A stretch of 8,401 nucleotides of DNA from Candidatus Omnitrophota bacterium (GTDB lineage: Bacteria; Omnitrophota; Gorgyraeia; 2-01-FULL-45-10). Positions within the stretch are counted from its first letter, which is position 1, and each line of letters starts with the position of its first letter. The position numbers were made by a program, and so were the translations under genes. The stretch lies in the NCBI GenBank assembly GCA_016214245.1, contig JACROW010000079.1, forward strand, positions 1 to 8,401, given 5' to 3'. Below are positions 1 through 6,732 of the stretch, piece after piece. Under the pieces are notes generated by a model that did no database searches, was not told the origin of the DNA, and saw only the letters and a list, made by a program, of their open reading frames with translations.

Positions 1-909
1 ATATTTGAGAAGGATGAATTTCGAAATGAGTTAAAACGATCAAAGATCGCTTTTATAAAAAAGATATATGATTTTATAAAAAGGATAAGATTAAAAAAAT
101 ATGGCCTCGTGGTAGACCTGTCCCTCGGATATCAGCTTTCTTTACTGACGAAGGTTTTGGGCACAAAGAAGAGAATCGGATTTAACTTTAGAAATAGAGG
201 CAGATTTCTATCCAGTAAATTGGAGATCGGCGGATTCGATGATAAACATGTTATCGAATACTACCTGGATCTTTTGAGGTTAATTGGTATAACTGATCGC
301 TATGAGACGGAATTGGATTTAGCAGTCTCTTCTAAACTTGAGAAATGGGCGGATAATTGTATCAGTGAAAATATTTTATTGGGTAAAAGGTTAATAGGCT
401 TGGCGCCAGGCGGAGGGAAGAGCTGGGGGCAGGATGCCTCCTATAGAAGGTGGGAACCGGAAAATTTTAGTTATGTAGCGAGATCTTTGTTGGATAAAAG
501 AGAGGACCTATTCTTTCTTATTTTTGGAGCAGGAGATGAGGTAGGCCTTTGCAATCTAATAGAAAAGGGACTTACCGGAAGGGTTATAAATTTATGTGGT
601 AAGCTGCTATTGCCGCAGTCTATAGCGCTTATTAAAAAATGTGAGCTCATTCTGTGCAATAACGGCAGCATCTTGCATATCGCTGCAAGCCAAAAAGTGA
701 AGACCGTTTCAATATTTGGACCGGTAGACGACAGGGTCTACGGCCCCTATCCTCCATCGCCGCGGAATAAAGTCGTGGTAGCTGATAGGGTGAAGTGCAG
801 GCCGTGTTATAAAAGCTTTAAGTACACGACATGCCAAACACATGAGTGTCTTAAAGAGATAGATAGAGAAAAGGTGTTAAAGCTTATGGAGAAGAGCCTT
901 AATTCATAA
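1..909 (+). CDS. GT9 family glycosyltransferase (heptosyltransferase-like), 5' partial
   Basis: The frame is open from the first base, so 302 C-terminal codons are seen and the true start is upstream. The GTG at 109 is not a start: the residues before it (ending KKYGL) run straight into VVDLS, the normal internal [YF]DxVIDL segment of GT9 proteins, followed by KRIGF. GT9 enzymes are GT-B fold transferases that move heptose or related sugars from an ADP- or other nucleotide-activated donor onto LPS core or surface glycans at the inner membrane. The C-terminal donor-domain signatures are present: GLAPGGGKSWG near window residue 134, then CNNGSILHIAA (219-229), SIFGPVDDRVYGPYPP, and a C-x2-C-x8-C-x4-C cysteine set typical of this subfamily. 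The usual [SN]DSGxxH reads NNGSILH here, so the Asp is Asn. The next gene begins 10 bases downstream. Family assignment is firm; the sugar is unknown. Confidence 0.9.
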   Translation: MFEKDEFRNELKRSKIAFIKKIYDFIKRIRLKKYGLVVDLSLGYQLSLLTKVLGTKKRIGFNFRNRGRFLSSKLEIGGFDDKHVIEYYLDLLRLIGITDRYETELDLAVSSKLEKWADNCISENILLGKRLIGLAPGGGKSWGQDASYRRWEPENFSYVARSLLDKREDLFFLIFGAGDEVGLCNLIEKGLTGRVINLCGKLLLPQSIALIKKCELILCNNGSILHIAASQKVKTVSIFGPVDDRVYGPYPPSPRNKVVVADRVKCRPCYKSFKYTTCQTHECLKEIDREKVLKLMEKSLNS

Positions 910-919
910 CCCTGTCACC

Positions 920-2068
920 ATGAAGTGCGATATCATTATACCGATATGGAATCAGCCGGAATTTACAAAGGATTGTATCAGCCATATCATTAAGAATACG
1001 CACTCTCCATACAGATTGATCCTGATAAATAACGCTAGCGACCACAAAACAAGAGATTACCTTGAAGGGCTCAAGAATGTGAACGGACCTGAACTCATTA
1101 TGATGTGTAACGACGAGAACTTGGGTTTTGTGAAGGCGGTAAACCAAGGATTAAAAATTTCAAGCGCTCCCTATATCTGTATTTTGAATAACGATACCAT
1201 CCCAGCAGACGGATGGCTTGAGAAGATGCTCGATTTTGCTGAAATCCACAAAGACGTAGGCCTTATAAATCCCCAGTGTGACGGCCACCTCGATACGTCT
1301 ATCGAAGCCTATGCGAAGGACCGGGAGAAGTATAGAGGCATATACATGGAGATGAACCAATGCCAGGGTTTCTGCATGCTCATCAAAAGAGAGGTCATAG
1401 ATAAAATAGGTTATCTTGACGAGTCTTTCGGGATAGGCGGATTCGACGACACAGATTTTTCCATGAGGGCATACAGGGCCGGCTACAGGTCTGTATGCAT
1501 CTACGATTCTTATGTCTATCATCGTCAGCACAAGTCATTCAACGCCCTTCAAACGAAAAGAGAGAGGATAGTTAAAGAGAACGAAGCGATATATTTCAAT
1601 AAATGGGGCAGGCATCTAAGGATAGCCTATGTCGTCACACCCGCCGAGATTAGGAACGACATTAGATTAAAAGAAATAATTTTAAAAATTCTCTCTTTGG
1701 CGAGGGAATGGTGTTGGGTGCATGTGTGGGTCTTCGGCGATATCCAGCTGATAGGTAAATTTAAAGATCAAATAAAAGAGCTCGAGATGCCCCTTCATCA
1801 GAATATAAGATACTATTTTAATCAGGGTAACGCCTTTTTCTCAAAGATATTTATCACGGCGTTTGTGATGATGAAGCTCCTGGAAAGATCTTTCGGAACA
1901 AAACGGAGAAAACGATATGACGCAGTCTTGTTAAGCGGTGAAGATTTAAAATCTTTCATTAACAGGTTCCGGTATCTGCATAACGCGGTATCCCTGAAAG
2001 ATGCCGGATTGGCCCCCAAAGAGATCGTTGAGTTTATAAAAAATAATGCAGGAAAGCGTTCAATATGA
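920..2068 (+). CDS. GT2 family glycosyltransferase with C-terminal extension (set A, copy 1)
   Basis: A 382-residue protein. Residues 1-210 form a GT-A domain of the COG1216 (rhamnosyltransferase-like) type: DIIIPIWNQ at the N-terminus, LINNASDHKT (35-44) for nucleotide binding, NENLGF-like DENLGF (65-70), the metal-binding NNDT at 90-93, and GGFDDTDFSMRA (173-184) holding the predicted catalytic-base region, followed by VYH (199-201). Such enzymes transfer a sugar from a nucleotide donor with inversion. Residues 232-382 are an extra domain beginning LRIAYVVTP, containing EMPLHQNIRYY (289-299) and RYDAVLLSGEDL (332-343); this resembles the N-terminal half of a GT-B fold, but that is inference. 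The same extension occurs in the protein at 4164-5186. No Shine-Dalgarno sequence is evident before the ATG, which lies 10 bases after the GT9 stop, so translation may be coupled. The stop overlaps the next start by 4 bases. Confidence 0.92.
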   Translation: MKCDIIIPIWNQPEFTKDCISHIIKNTHSPYRLILINNASDHKTRDYLEGLKNVNGPELIMMCNDENLGFVKAVNQGLKISSAPYICILNNDTIPADGWLEKMLDFAEIHKDVGLINPQCDGHLDTSIEAYAKDREKYRGIYMEMNQCQGFCMLIKREVIDKIGYLDESFGIGGFDDTDFSMRAYRAGYRSVCIYDSYVYHRQHKSFNALQTKRERIVKENEAIYFNKWGRHLRIAYVVTPAEIRNDIRLKEIILKILSLAREWCWVHVWVFGDIQLIGKFKDQIKELEMPLHQNIRYYFNQGNAFFSKIFITAFVMMKLLERSFGTKRRKRYDAVLLSGEDLKSFINRFRYLHNAVSLKDAGLAPKEIVEFIKNNAGKRSI

Positions 2069-3120
2069 TGAAGTGCGATATAATACTTCCGATATGCGAC
2101 CAGTTTGAGTACGCGAAAGGCTGCATTGAAAGCATTATAGCGAAGACGTATACGCCATATAGAATTATAATCATAAATAACGGCAAGGATGAACATACCA
2201 AAATTTATCTAAAGGGTCTCAGAGCCGCCAATCGCTGTGAAGTGGAAATTGTGGAGAACGAAGAGAATATCGGCTGGGTGAGGGCCATCAATAAAGGTAT
2301 CGAGATCTCAGACGCACCTTATCTATGTTTTCAAAATGATGACACATTGGTTACGGATAATTGGCTTGGGAAGATGCTGGCGATCTTCGGAAAAGATGGG
2401 CGCATCGGCATCATTAATCCGACGTGGGAGGGCAAACCTCTAAGCCAGGATATTGACTCCTTCGCCAGGCACCTCGAGAAGTATAAGGGTAAATTTATCG
2501 AAACGGATTGGGCAAGAGGATTCTGTGTCTTGGTGAAGAGGGAGGTGGTTGACAGGATAGGCGGTCTCGATGATATATTCAGCCCAGCATATTTTGATGA
2601 TGTCGATTTTTCCGTGAGGGCTATCGAGGCTGGGTACTTATGCGTAAGGGCACTTGATACCTATGTTCACCATTATAGAAATAAGACATTTTTTGAGATC
2701 CTGCGGGGGCCGCGATGGAATGAACTGCATGAGAAGAATAAGCTCATATATTACAAAAGATGGGGCAGACCCCTTAAGATTGCGCTCATCCTTCAGAAAG
2801 AGGCCATCGCAGACGGCGGCTATCTGAATGAAGCGGAGGCGCTCTCGCTTTACCTTGCGAGGAAACAGCACAGGATCTATCTTTATAGTCCTCGCGGTTT
2901 GAACGATAAGTTTGAACACACCAATATAATAAAAAAGGTATATCCGCCGCCTCTCTTTCAACTCATAAAATATTTGGATATTAATAGGAATTCAGCTACC
3001 GTCGGGCGTAAACGCTACGCAGCGGTATTCAATATGGGTCCAAGGCATGGCGATCCCTTGGATTCCATTAAAGAAAAGGTGGATTCGCTGAAGGACGAGA
3101 CCCGGAGAGAAGAAGATTGA
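2065..3120 (+). CDS. GT2 family glycosyltransferase with divergent C-terminus (set A, copy 2)
   Basis: A 351-residue paralog of the preceding gene. The GT-A domain has DIILPICDQ (5-13), IINNGKDEHT (36-45), EENIGWVRAINKG (66-78), the metal motif as FQNDDT (89-94) rather than LNNDT, and YFDDVDFSVRA (176-186). The C-terminal part (about 235-351) starts like its sister (WGRPLKIALIL) but is shorter and much diverged, keeping KRYAAVFNMG (317-326) and ending in a charged tail. The start overlaps the upstream stop as ATGA, a classic coupled arrangement; AGGAAAG at 2050-2056 may serve as a ribosome site. A second ATG at 2068 gives MKCDII, exactly matching the start of copy 1, so the true first codon could be either. 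Expected role: inverting transfer of a sugar to a membrane-linked glycan on the cytoplasmic face. Donor and acceptor are unknown. Confidence 0.9.
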   Translation: MMKCDIILPICDQFEYAKGCIESIIAKTYTPYRIIIINNGKDEHTKIYLKGLRAANRCEVEIVENEENIGWVRAINKGIEISDAPYLCFQNDDTLVTDNWLGKMLAIFGKDGRIGIINPTWEGKPLSQDIDSFARHLEKYKGKFIETDWARGFCVLVKREVVDRIGGLDDIFSPAYFDDVDFSVRAIEAGYLCVRALDTYVHHYRNKTFFEILRGPRWNELHEKNKLIYYKRWGRPLKIALILQKEAIADGGYLNEAEALSLYLARKQHRIYLYSPRGLNDKFEHTNIIKKVYPPPLFQLIKYLDINRNSATVGRKRYAAVFNMGPRHGDPLDSIKEKVDSLKDETRREED

Positions 3121-3126
3121 AGGAGG
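3120..3126 (+). promoter_or_regulatory. Strong Shine-Dalgarno site before the epimerase
   Basis: AAGGAGG lies 4 bases before a GTG codon at 3131 and overlaps the last base of the upstream stop. It is the best ribosome-binding site in the window and fixes the GTG as the start, which also places the Rossmann motif at the expected residue 8. Confidence 0.75.
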
Positions 3127-3130
3127 CACC

Positions 3131-4147
3131 GTGGGAAAGATTTTAGTGACAGGCGGAGCCGGATTCATAGGCTCTCATCTCATAGATGAATTGGTTAAGA
3201 GGTCTTTTAAAGTCAAGACGCTCGATATCTTCGAGAAACAGGTCCATAAAGACGGTAAGCCCGATTATTTGAATAAGGGGTGTGAATATATAGAAGGGGA
3301 TATCCGGGATGAGCGGATATTGAAGCGCGCCTTAAAAGACGTGGACATTATATTCCACTTTGCCGCCCAGGTCGGAGTAGGCCAATCGATGTACGAGATA
3401 CATCGTTATGTCGATCACAATACGCTTGGGACGGCCAATCTTTTAAATTTCATAGTGAAGAATAAAATAAAGCTGCGCAAATTGATAGTGGCAAGCTCAA
3501 TGAGCATATATGGAGAGGGTGGTTATAAGTGTAAAAGCTGTGGCGAGGTATCCTGCGATATAAGGCCCGAAGCACAGCTTTTGAAAAGAGACTGGGAGAT
3601 GAGATGCCCCAATTGCGAGGCTCAAGTTGAATCCATAAAGATCCCTACAGTTGGTTTAAGGTTCTTCAATGTATATGGGCCGCGCCAGTCTTTATCCAAT
3701 CCGTATACGGGGGTATGTGCCATATTCTCTTCCATGATCAAAGACAATAGAAATCCTACTGTATATGAGGACGGCGCTCAGACGAGAGATTTTATAAATG
3801 TGAGAGACATAGTAGTCGCCAATATGCTGGTAATGGAAAAAGACGAAGCCGATTACGGGACTTACAATGTAGGCACAGGAAGGCCGGTACCTGTCCTCGA
3901 TATAGCGGATATACTGATAAAGCTGTACGGAAAGAAAGTTAGACCGGAGATCGTAAACAAATTCAGAGTCGGAGACATAAGGCATTGCTTTGCCGATATC
4001 TCTAAGATCAAGAAACTAGGCTTTATGCCGTCTGTGGGATTAGAGGAGGGCTTGGCCGAACTGGTTGAATGGGGGAGGAGCCAAGCCACCGATAGCTTCA
4101 CGAACGCGGCAGATAAAGAATTAGAAAAGATGGGCCTAAAGATATAA
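3131..4147 (+). CDS. Extended-SDR NAD-dependent sugar epimerase/dehydratase with zinc-ribbon insert, lacking YxxxK
   Basis: A 338-residue extended short-chain dehydrogenase/reductase of the nucleotide-sugar epimerase type. TGGAGFIGSH (7-16) binds NAD; GDIRD (56-60), FHFAAQ (75-80) and ASSMSIYGEG (121-130) follow in the normal order, then RFFNVYGPRQ (177-186), QTRDFINVRDIV (217-228) and YNVGTG (245-250). Between SIYG and RFFNVYG sits a zinc-ribbon-like insert (C134-x2-C137, C159-x2-C162). This insert marks a known subfamily of SDR epimerases, some annotated as dTDP-L-rhamnose 4-epimerase-like (recalled, low certainty). In that subfamily the ribbon should be followed by roughly 35 residues carrying the catalytic YxxxK. 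Here only about eight residues separate C162 from the next conserved block, and no YxxxK occurs there. The frame is intact, so the protein is probably made but inactive or altered. It is flanked by set A glycosyltransferases and starts at GTG behind a strong ribosome site. Family is certain; substrate is not. Confidence 0.9.
   Translation: MGKILVTGGAGFIGSHLIDELVKRSFKVKTLDIFEKQVHKDGKPDYLNKGCEYIEGDIRDERILKRALKDVDIIFHFAAQVGVGQSMYEIHRYVDHNTLGTANLLNFIVKNKIKLRKLIVASSMSIYGEGGYKCKSCGEVSCDIRPEAQLLKRDWEMRCPNCEAQVESIKIPTVGLRFFNVYGPRQSLSNPYTGVCAIFSSMIKDNRNPTVYEDGAQTRDFINVRDIVVANMLVMEKDEADYGTYNVGTGRPVPVLDIADILIKLYGKKVRPEIVNKFRVGDIRHCFADISKIKKLGFMPSVGLEEGLAELVEWGRSQATDSFTNAADKELEKMGLKI
3530..3616 (+). other. 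Zinc-ribbon coding segment inside the epimerase gene
   Basis: These codons cover the C134-x2-C137 to C159-x2-C162 pair of knuckles, KCKSCG and RCPNCE, a rubredoxin-like four-cysteine site with an additional Cys at 142. It lies just after the SSMSIYG segment. Zinc binding is inferred from cysteine spacing only. It is a built-in part of this epimerase subfamily, not a separate gene. Confidence 0.7.
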
Positions 4148-4163
4148 GAAGGTTTTTAAAAAT

Positions 4164-5186
4164 ATGGAAAAGCGCTGCGATATAATAATGCCGGTTTGGA
4201 ATCAACATGCCTTTACCAAGGACTGTATAGATTCTATATTTAAAAATACCGATAGCAGCTACAGGCTCATAATCATCGACAACGCAAGCGATGATGAGAC
4301 TAGTGCGTATCTCGATAGCCTCAAGGACAAAAACGGAAATCCGCCGGTTCTGGTAGTGAGAAATGAGAAGAATGAAGGATTTATAAAGGCGGTGAACAAG
4401 GGCATCGGTCTTTCCGATGCGCCCTATATCTGCATATTGAATAACGACACGCTTGTCACTAAAGATTGGCTTGAAACCATGATATCCATAATGGAGAGCC
4501 ACGACGATATCGGAATAGTGAACCCTTCAAGCAATACGCTCGGTCAGCGGCCCGCTCAAGGGGAGCCGGTGGAGCTTTACGCGAAGGAGTTGAAGAGCCA
4601 ATCAGCGAAGTACATGGAGCTTGGGGCGGCAATCGGTTTCTGCATGCTCGTAAAAAGGATCGTGATTCAAAGAATAGGCCTTTTCGATGAGATTTATGGC
4701 ATGGGAAATTTTGACGATACCGACTTTTCGAGAAGGGCGATAAAGGAAGGATTCTTATGCGTAAGGGCATGCGGGGCTTACGTCTATCATAGAGAAAAGA
4801 CGTCGTTCAACAAGGTTAATACGTTCGATAAGGATTTTAAAAGGAATAGAGAGATATTCGAATTCAGATGGGGCAAGCCCAAAAGGGTTTTATATATCCT
4901 AGATTCCTACGATGGTAACATACTGAAAAGGCTAAATCTGGAAGCCATGAAGCTGGCTAGATCCGGAAACTGGGTTTGGTATGTTTCCAAAGAGCCTCTA
5001 GATATGCCGTTACATTCCAATATCCGTTTCGTGCAATTGGGCGAGAAGTGGTTTTATCTGAAAGCGGCCTTCACGGTATTGAAGAAAAAGAAAAGGTTCG
5101 ATGAAATATTCGTAGGCGGCGAAAAATTAGCTAACTTTTTAAATAGCATAAGCTATTTTCACAAAGCGAGGATAGCTTATTATTAA
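4164..5186 (+). CDS. GT2 family glycosyltransferase with C-terminal extension (set A, copy 3)
   Basis: A 340-residue paralog of the genes at 920 and 2065. The GT-A domain shows CDIIMPVWNQ (5-14), IIDNASDDET (37-46), NEGFIKAVNKG (70-80), ILNNDT with the metal motif at 93-95, GFCMLVKR (158-165) and GNFDDTDFSRRA (181-192), then VYH (207-209). It is closer to copy 1 than to copy 2 in the metal motif and in the C-terminal extension: DMPLHSNIRFV (280-290) matches EMPLHQNIRYY, and RFDEIFVGGEKL (311-322) matches RYDAVLLSGEDL. The protein ends abruptly at KARIAYY about 20 residues past that motif, roughly 20 residues short of copy 1. AAGAAGG at 4146-4152 lies 11 bases before the ATG. It is separated from the other set A genes by the epimerase. 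Predicted inverting sugar transferase in glycan assembly; specificity unknown. Confidence 0.91.
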   Translation: MEKRCDIIMPVWNQHAFTKDCIDSIFKNTDSSYRLIIIDNASDDETSAYLDSLKDKNGNPPVLVVRNEKNEGFIKAVNKGIGLSDAPYICILNNDTLVTKDWLETMISIMESHDDIGIVNPSSNTLGQRPAQGEPVELYAKELKSQSAKYMELGAAIGFCMLVKRIVIQRIGLFDEIYGMGNFDDTDFSRRAIKEGFLCVRACGAYVYHREKTSFNKVNTFDKDFKRNREIFEFRWGKPKRVLYILDSYDGNILKRLNLEAMKLARSGNWVWYVSKEPLDMPLHSNIRFVQLGEKWFYLKAAFTVLKKKKRFDEIFVGGEKLANFLNSISYFHKARIAYY

Positions 5187-5200
5187 CCTTAAAAGATAAT

Positions 5201-5965
5201 ATGGAAAAGTTGCCGGTATCTGTTGTCGTGATAACAAAGAATGAGGAACGGAGCATAGCGGGCTGCCTAAAGAGCGCTGCCTGGGCGGATGAGTTAATAG
5301 TCGTGGACGATTACAGCACCGACAATACAGCGAATATCGCCAGGCAATTTACAGAGAAAGTATTTTCACGGAAGATGGAGATAGAAGGCGCCCACAGGAA
5401 TTACGCCTATAGCCTCGCAAAAAATAAGTGGGTCTTGAGCCTGGATGCGGACGAACTCGTCAGCGAGGAACTGGCGGATGAACTGATGGGGCTTTTTAAA
5501 GGCGTCATAGAGGACGACGCTTATACTATTCCGATAAGGACATATATAGGAAAAAGGTGGATAAGGCATGGAGGCTGGTATCCCGCGGGCAAGGTGAGGC
5601 TCTTTAAAAAGAATCGCTTCAGGTACGAAGAGGCAGAAGTCCATCCACGAGTATTTATAGACGGCTCGTACGGCTATCTCACCAAAGACATAATCCATCA
5701 TTCATATAAAGATTTTCACGCTTACTTTCAAAGCCTCAATAACCAGACGACCCTTGAGGCGCGGAAATGGTTTAAGGAAAGGCGCCGGATAGGATTTTTA
5801 AAGACGTGCAGAAAGTTTATAGACAGGTTCCTGAAATCCTATATCTTAAAACAGGGGTTCCGGGACGGCCTCTTGGGTTTCATGATTGCATACGGAAGCG
5901 GCCTCTATCAGCTCATGAGTTATGTGAAGTATCAGGAGATGCTGGAAGCCGAAAGGCTCAAATGA
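5201..5965 (+). CDS. GT2 family glycosyltransferase, WaaE/KdtX-like (set B, copy 1)
   Basis: A 254-residue GT-A protein of the beta-1,4-glucosyltransferase-like (WaaE/KdtX) group that typically decorates LPS inner core or other lipid-linked glycans. Seen: SVVVITKNEE (7-16), LIVVDDYSTDNT (32-43), IEGAHRNYAY (61-70), the metal-binding LDADE at 81-85, HGGWYPAGKVRLFKK (123-137), EEAEVHPR (143-150) and a C-terminal stretch FIDRFLKSYILKQGFRDG (206-223) followed by a hydrophobic segment to about 240. That tail probably holds the enzyme on the inner membrane. Length is normal for the family. It starts 14 bases after the set A gene with no clear ribosome site, and its stop overlaps the next ATG by 4 bases. 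Its closest relative in the window is the gene at 6693-7511. The first conserved strand begins at residue 6, which supports this ATG. The sugar transferred is not known. Confidence 0.92.
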   Translation: MEKLPVSVVVITKNEERSIAGCLKSAAWADELIVVDDYSTDNTANIARQFTEKVFSRKMEIEGAHRNYAYSLAKNKWVLSLDADELVSEELADELMGLFKGVIEDDAYTIPIRTYIGKRWIRHGGWYPAGKVRLFKKNRFRYEEAEVHPRVFIDGSYGYLTKDIIHHSYKDFHAYFQSLNNQTTLEARKWFKERRRIGFLKTCRKFIDRFLKSYILKQGFRDGLLGFMIAYGSGLYQLMSYVKYQEMLEAERLK

Positions 5966-6732
5966 CGAAGAGAGGCACGATCTCGGCTGTCATCATCACC
6001 TTCAATGAAGAATTGAACATACGAAGATGCCTCGAAAGCATAAAGTGGGTCGATGAGATAGTAGTTGTCGATGGAGGGAGCCAGGACAAGACCGTTGAGA
6101 TAGCGAAGGGATACGGCGCAAAGGTCATAACCCATAAATTCGAAGGCGATTTCGGCCTAGAGCGGAATATAGGAAACGAGAATGCCACATCTGACTGGAT
6201 ACTCGCTTTGGATGCCGATGAGGAGATACCCGAGGCCACCCGCAAGGCGATCGAAGAGATCCTCAAAGATAACCCGAAGGTATCGGCATACAACGTATTA
6301 AGAAATCAGTACTTTTTAGGCTTTTTTCTGCGGTATGGGGGAAGGCAGCACCGCATCGTAAATTTTTATAAAAGGGGCAAGGCGCATTTCGAGGGCAAGG
6401 TGCACCATCTGGTAAGAGTTGATGGCGTTGTGAGGGATGCCGATTTCGCAATCAACCACTACCCCTTTAACTCGATAAGTCAATTCATACAGAAACACGA
6501 TAGATATACAACATACGAAGCAGATGAGATGTTTGAGAAATTCGGCAGCGGGAAGTTGGCAGAGGTCCGTTATAATCTTACATGGAAGCCGGCCAAGATA
6601 TTTTTCAAAACATATATAAAGAAGAAGGGGTATAAAGACGGGGTGCACGGTTTGATATTCTGTATCCTCTTCTCGTGGAGCTATTTTATACGATGGGCCA
6701 AGTATTGGGAAAAGTCCCGATATCAGTCGTAA
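5962..6732 (+). CDS. GT2 family glycosyltransferase, WaaE/KdtX-like, divergent member (set B, copy 2)
   Basis: A 256-residue protein starting at the ATG that overlaps the upstream stop (ATGA). The same frame is open further back to 5806, but those 52 codons lie wholly inside the previous gene and resemble no GT2 N-terminus, whereas this ATG places ISAVIITFNEE at residue 7 as in its sisters. A weak GAAAGG lies 5 bases upstream. Motifs: EIVVVDGGSQDKT (32-44), FGLERNIG (64-71), LDADEEIP with the metal site at 84-86, RIVNFYKRG (131-139), GKVHHLVRVDG (145-155), and a C-terminal TYIKKKGYKDG (217-227) with a hydrophobic stretch to about 243. It lacks the GGxYPAG segment of the two flanking copies, so it likely uses a different acceptor. 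The family usually adds glucose or another hexose to a lipid-linked core. Its last 40 bases overlap the next gene. Confidence 0.91.
   Translation: MTKRGTISAVIITFNEELNIRRCLESIKWVDEIVVVDGGSQDKTVEIAKGYGAKVITHKFEGDFGLERNIGNENATSDWILALDADEEIPEATRKAIEEILKDNPKVSAYNVLRNQYFLGFFLRYGGRQHRIVNFYKRGKAHFEGKVHHLVRVDGVVRDADFAINHYPFNSISQFIQKHDRYTTYEADEMFEKFGSGKLAEVRYNLTWKPAKIFFKTYIKKKGYKDGVHGLIFCILFSWSYFIRWAKYWEKSRYQS

Noticed and set aside
109..111. GTG as the start of the GT9 gene
   Set aside because: The frame is open back to base 1, the upstream residues fit the GT9 N-terminal domain, and VVDLS is an internal family motif. The gene is cut by the window edge.
1187..1195. NND in place of DxD as evidence of a dead enzyme in set A copy 1
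   Set aside because: NND variants are common in active COG1216-type GT2 enzymes, so this alone is not degenerate.
3530..3616. A stand-alone rubredoxin or zinc-ribbon protein
   Set aside because: The cysteines are in frame within the epimerase at a position where this SDR subfamily is known to carry such an insert.
4148..4163. T-run after the epimerase stop as a terminator
   Set aside because: There is no GC-rich stem before the five Ts, and the gap is only 16 bases within a tight operon.
4098..4502. Minus-strand open frame of 134 codons, and similar ones such as 1160-1531 and 1822-2196
   Set aside because: All are antisense to well-supported glycosyltransferase or epimerase genes, lack recognisable motifs, and have no room for their own signals.
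920..5186. Repeated DNA stretches interpreted as a mobile element or CRISPR-like repeat
   Set aside because: The similarity follows codon-level conservation of GT2 paralogs (for example tgcgatat near each start); there are no terminal inverted repeats, transposase or evenly spaced short repeats.
5806..5961. 52-codon N-terminal extension of the second WaaE-like gene
   Set aside because: It lies wholly inside the preceding gene, has no GT2 similarity, and the ATG at 5962 gives a normal family start with ATGA coupling.
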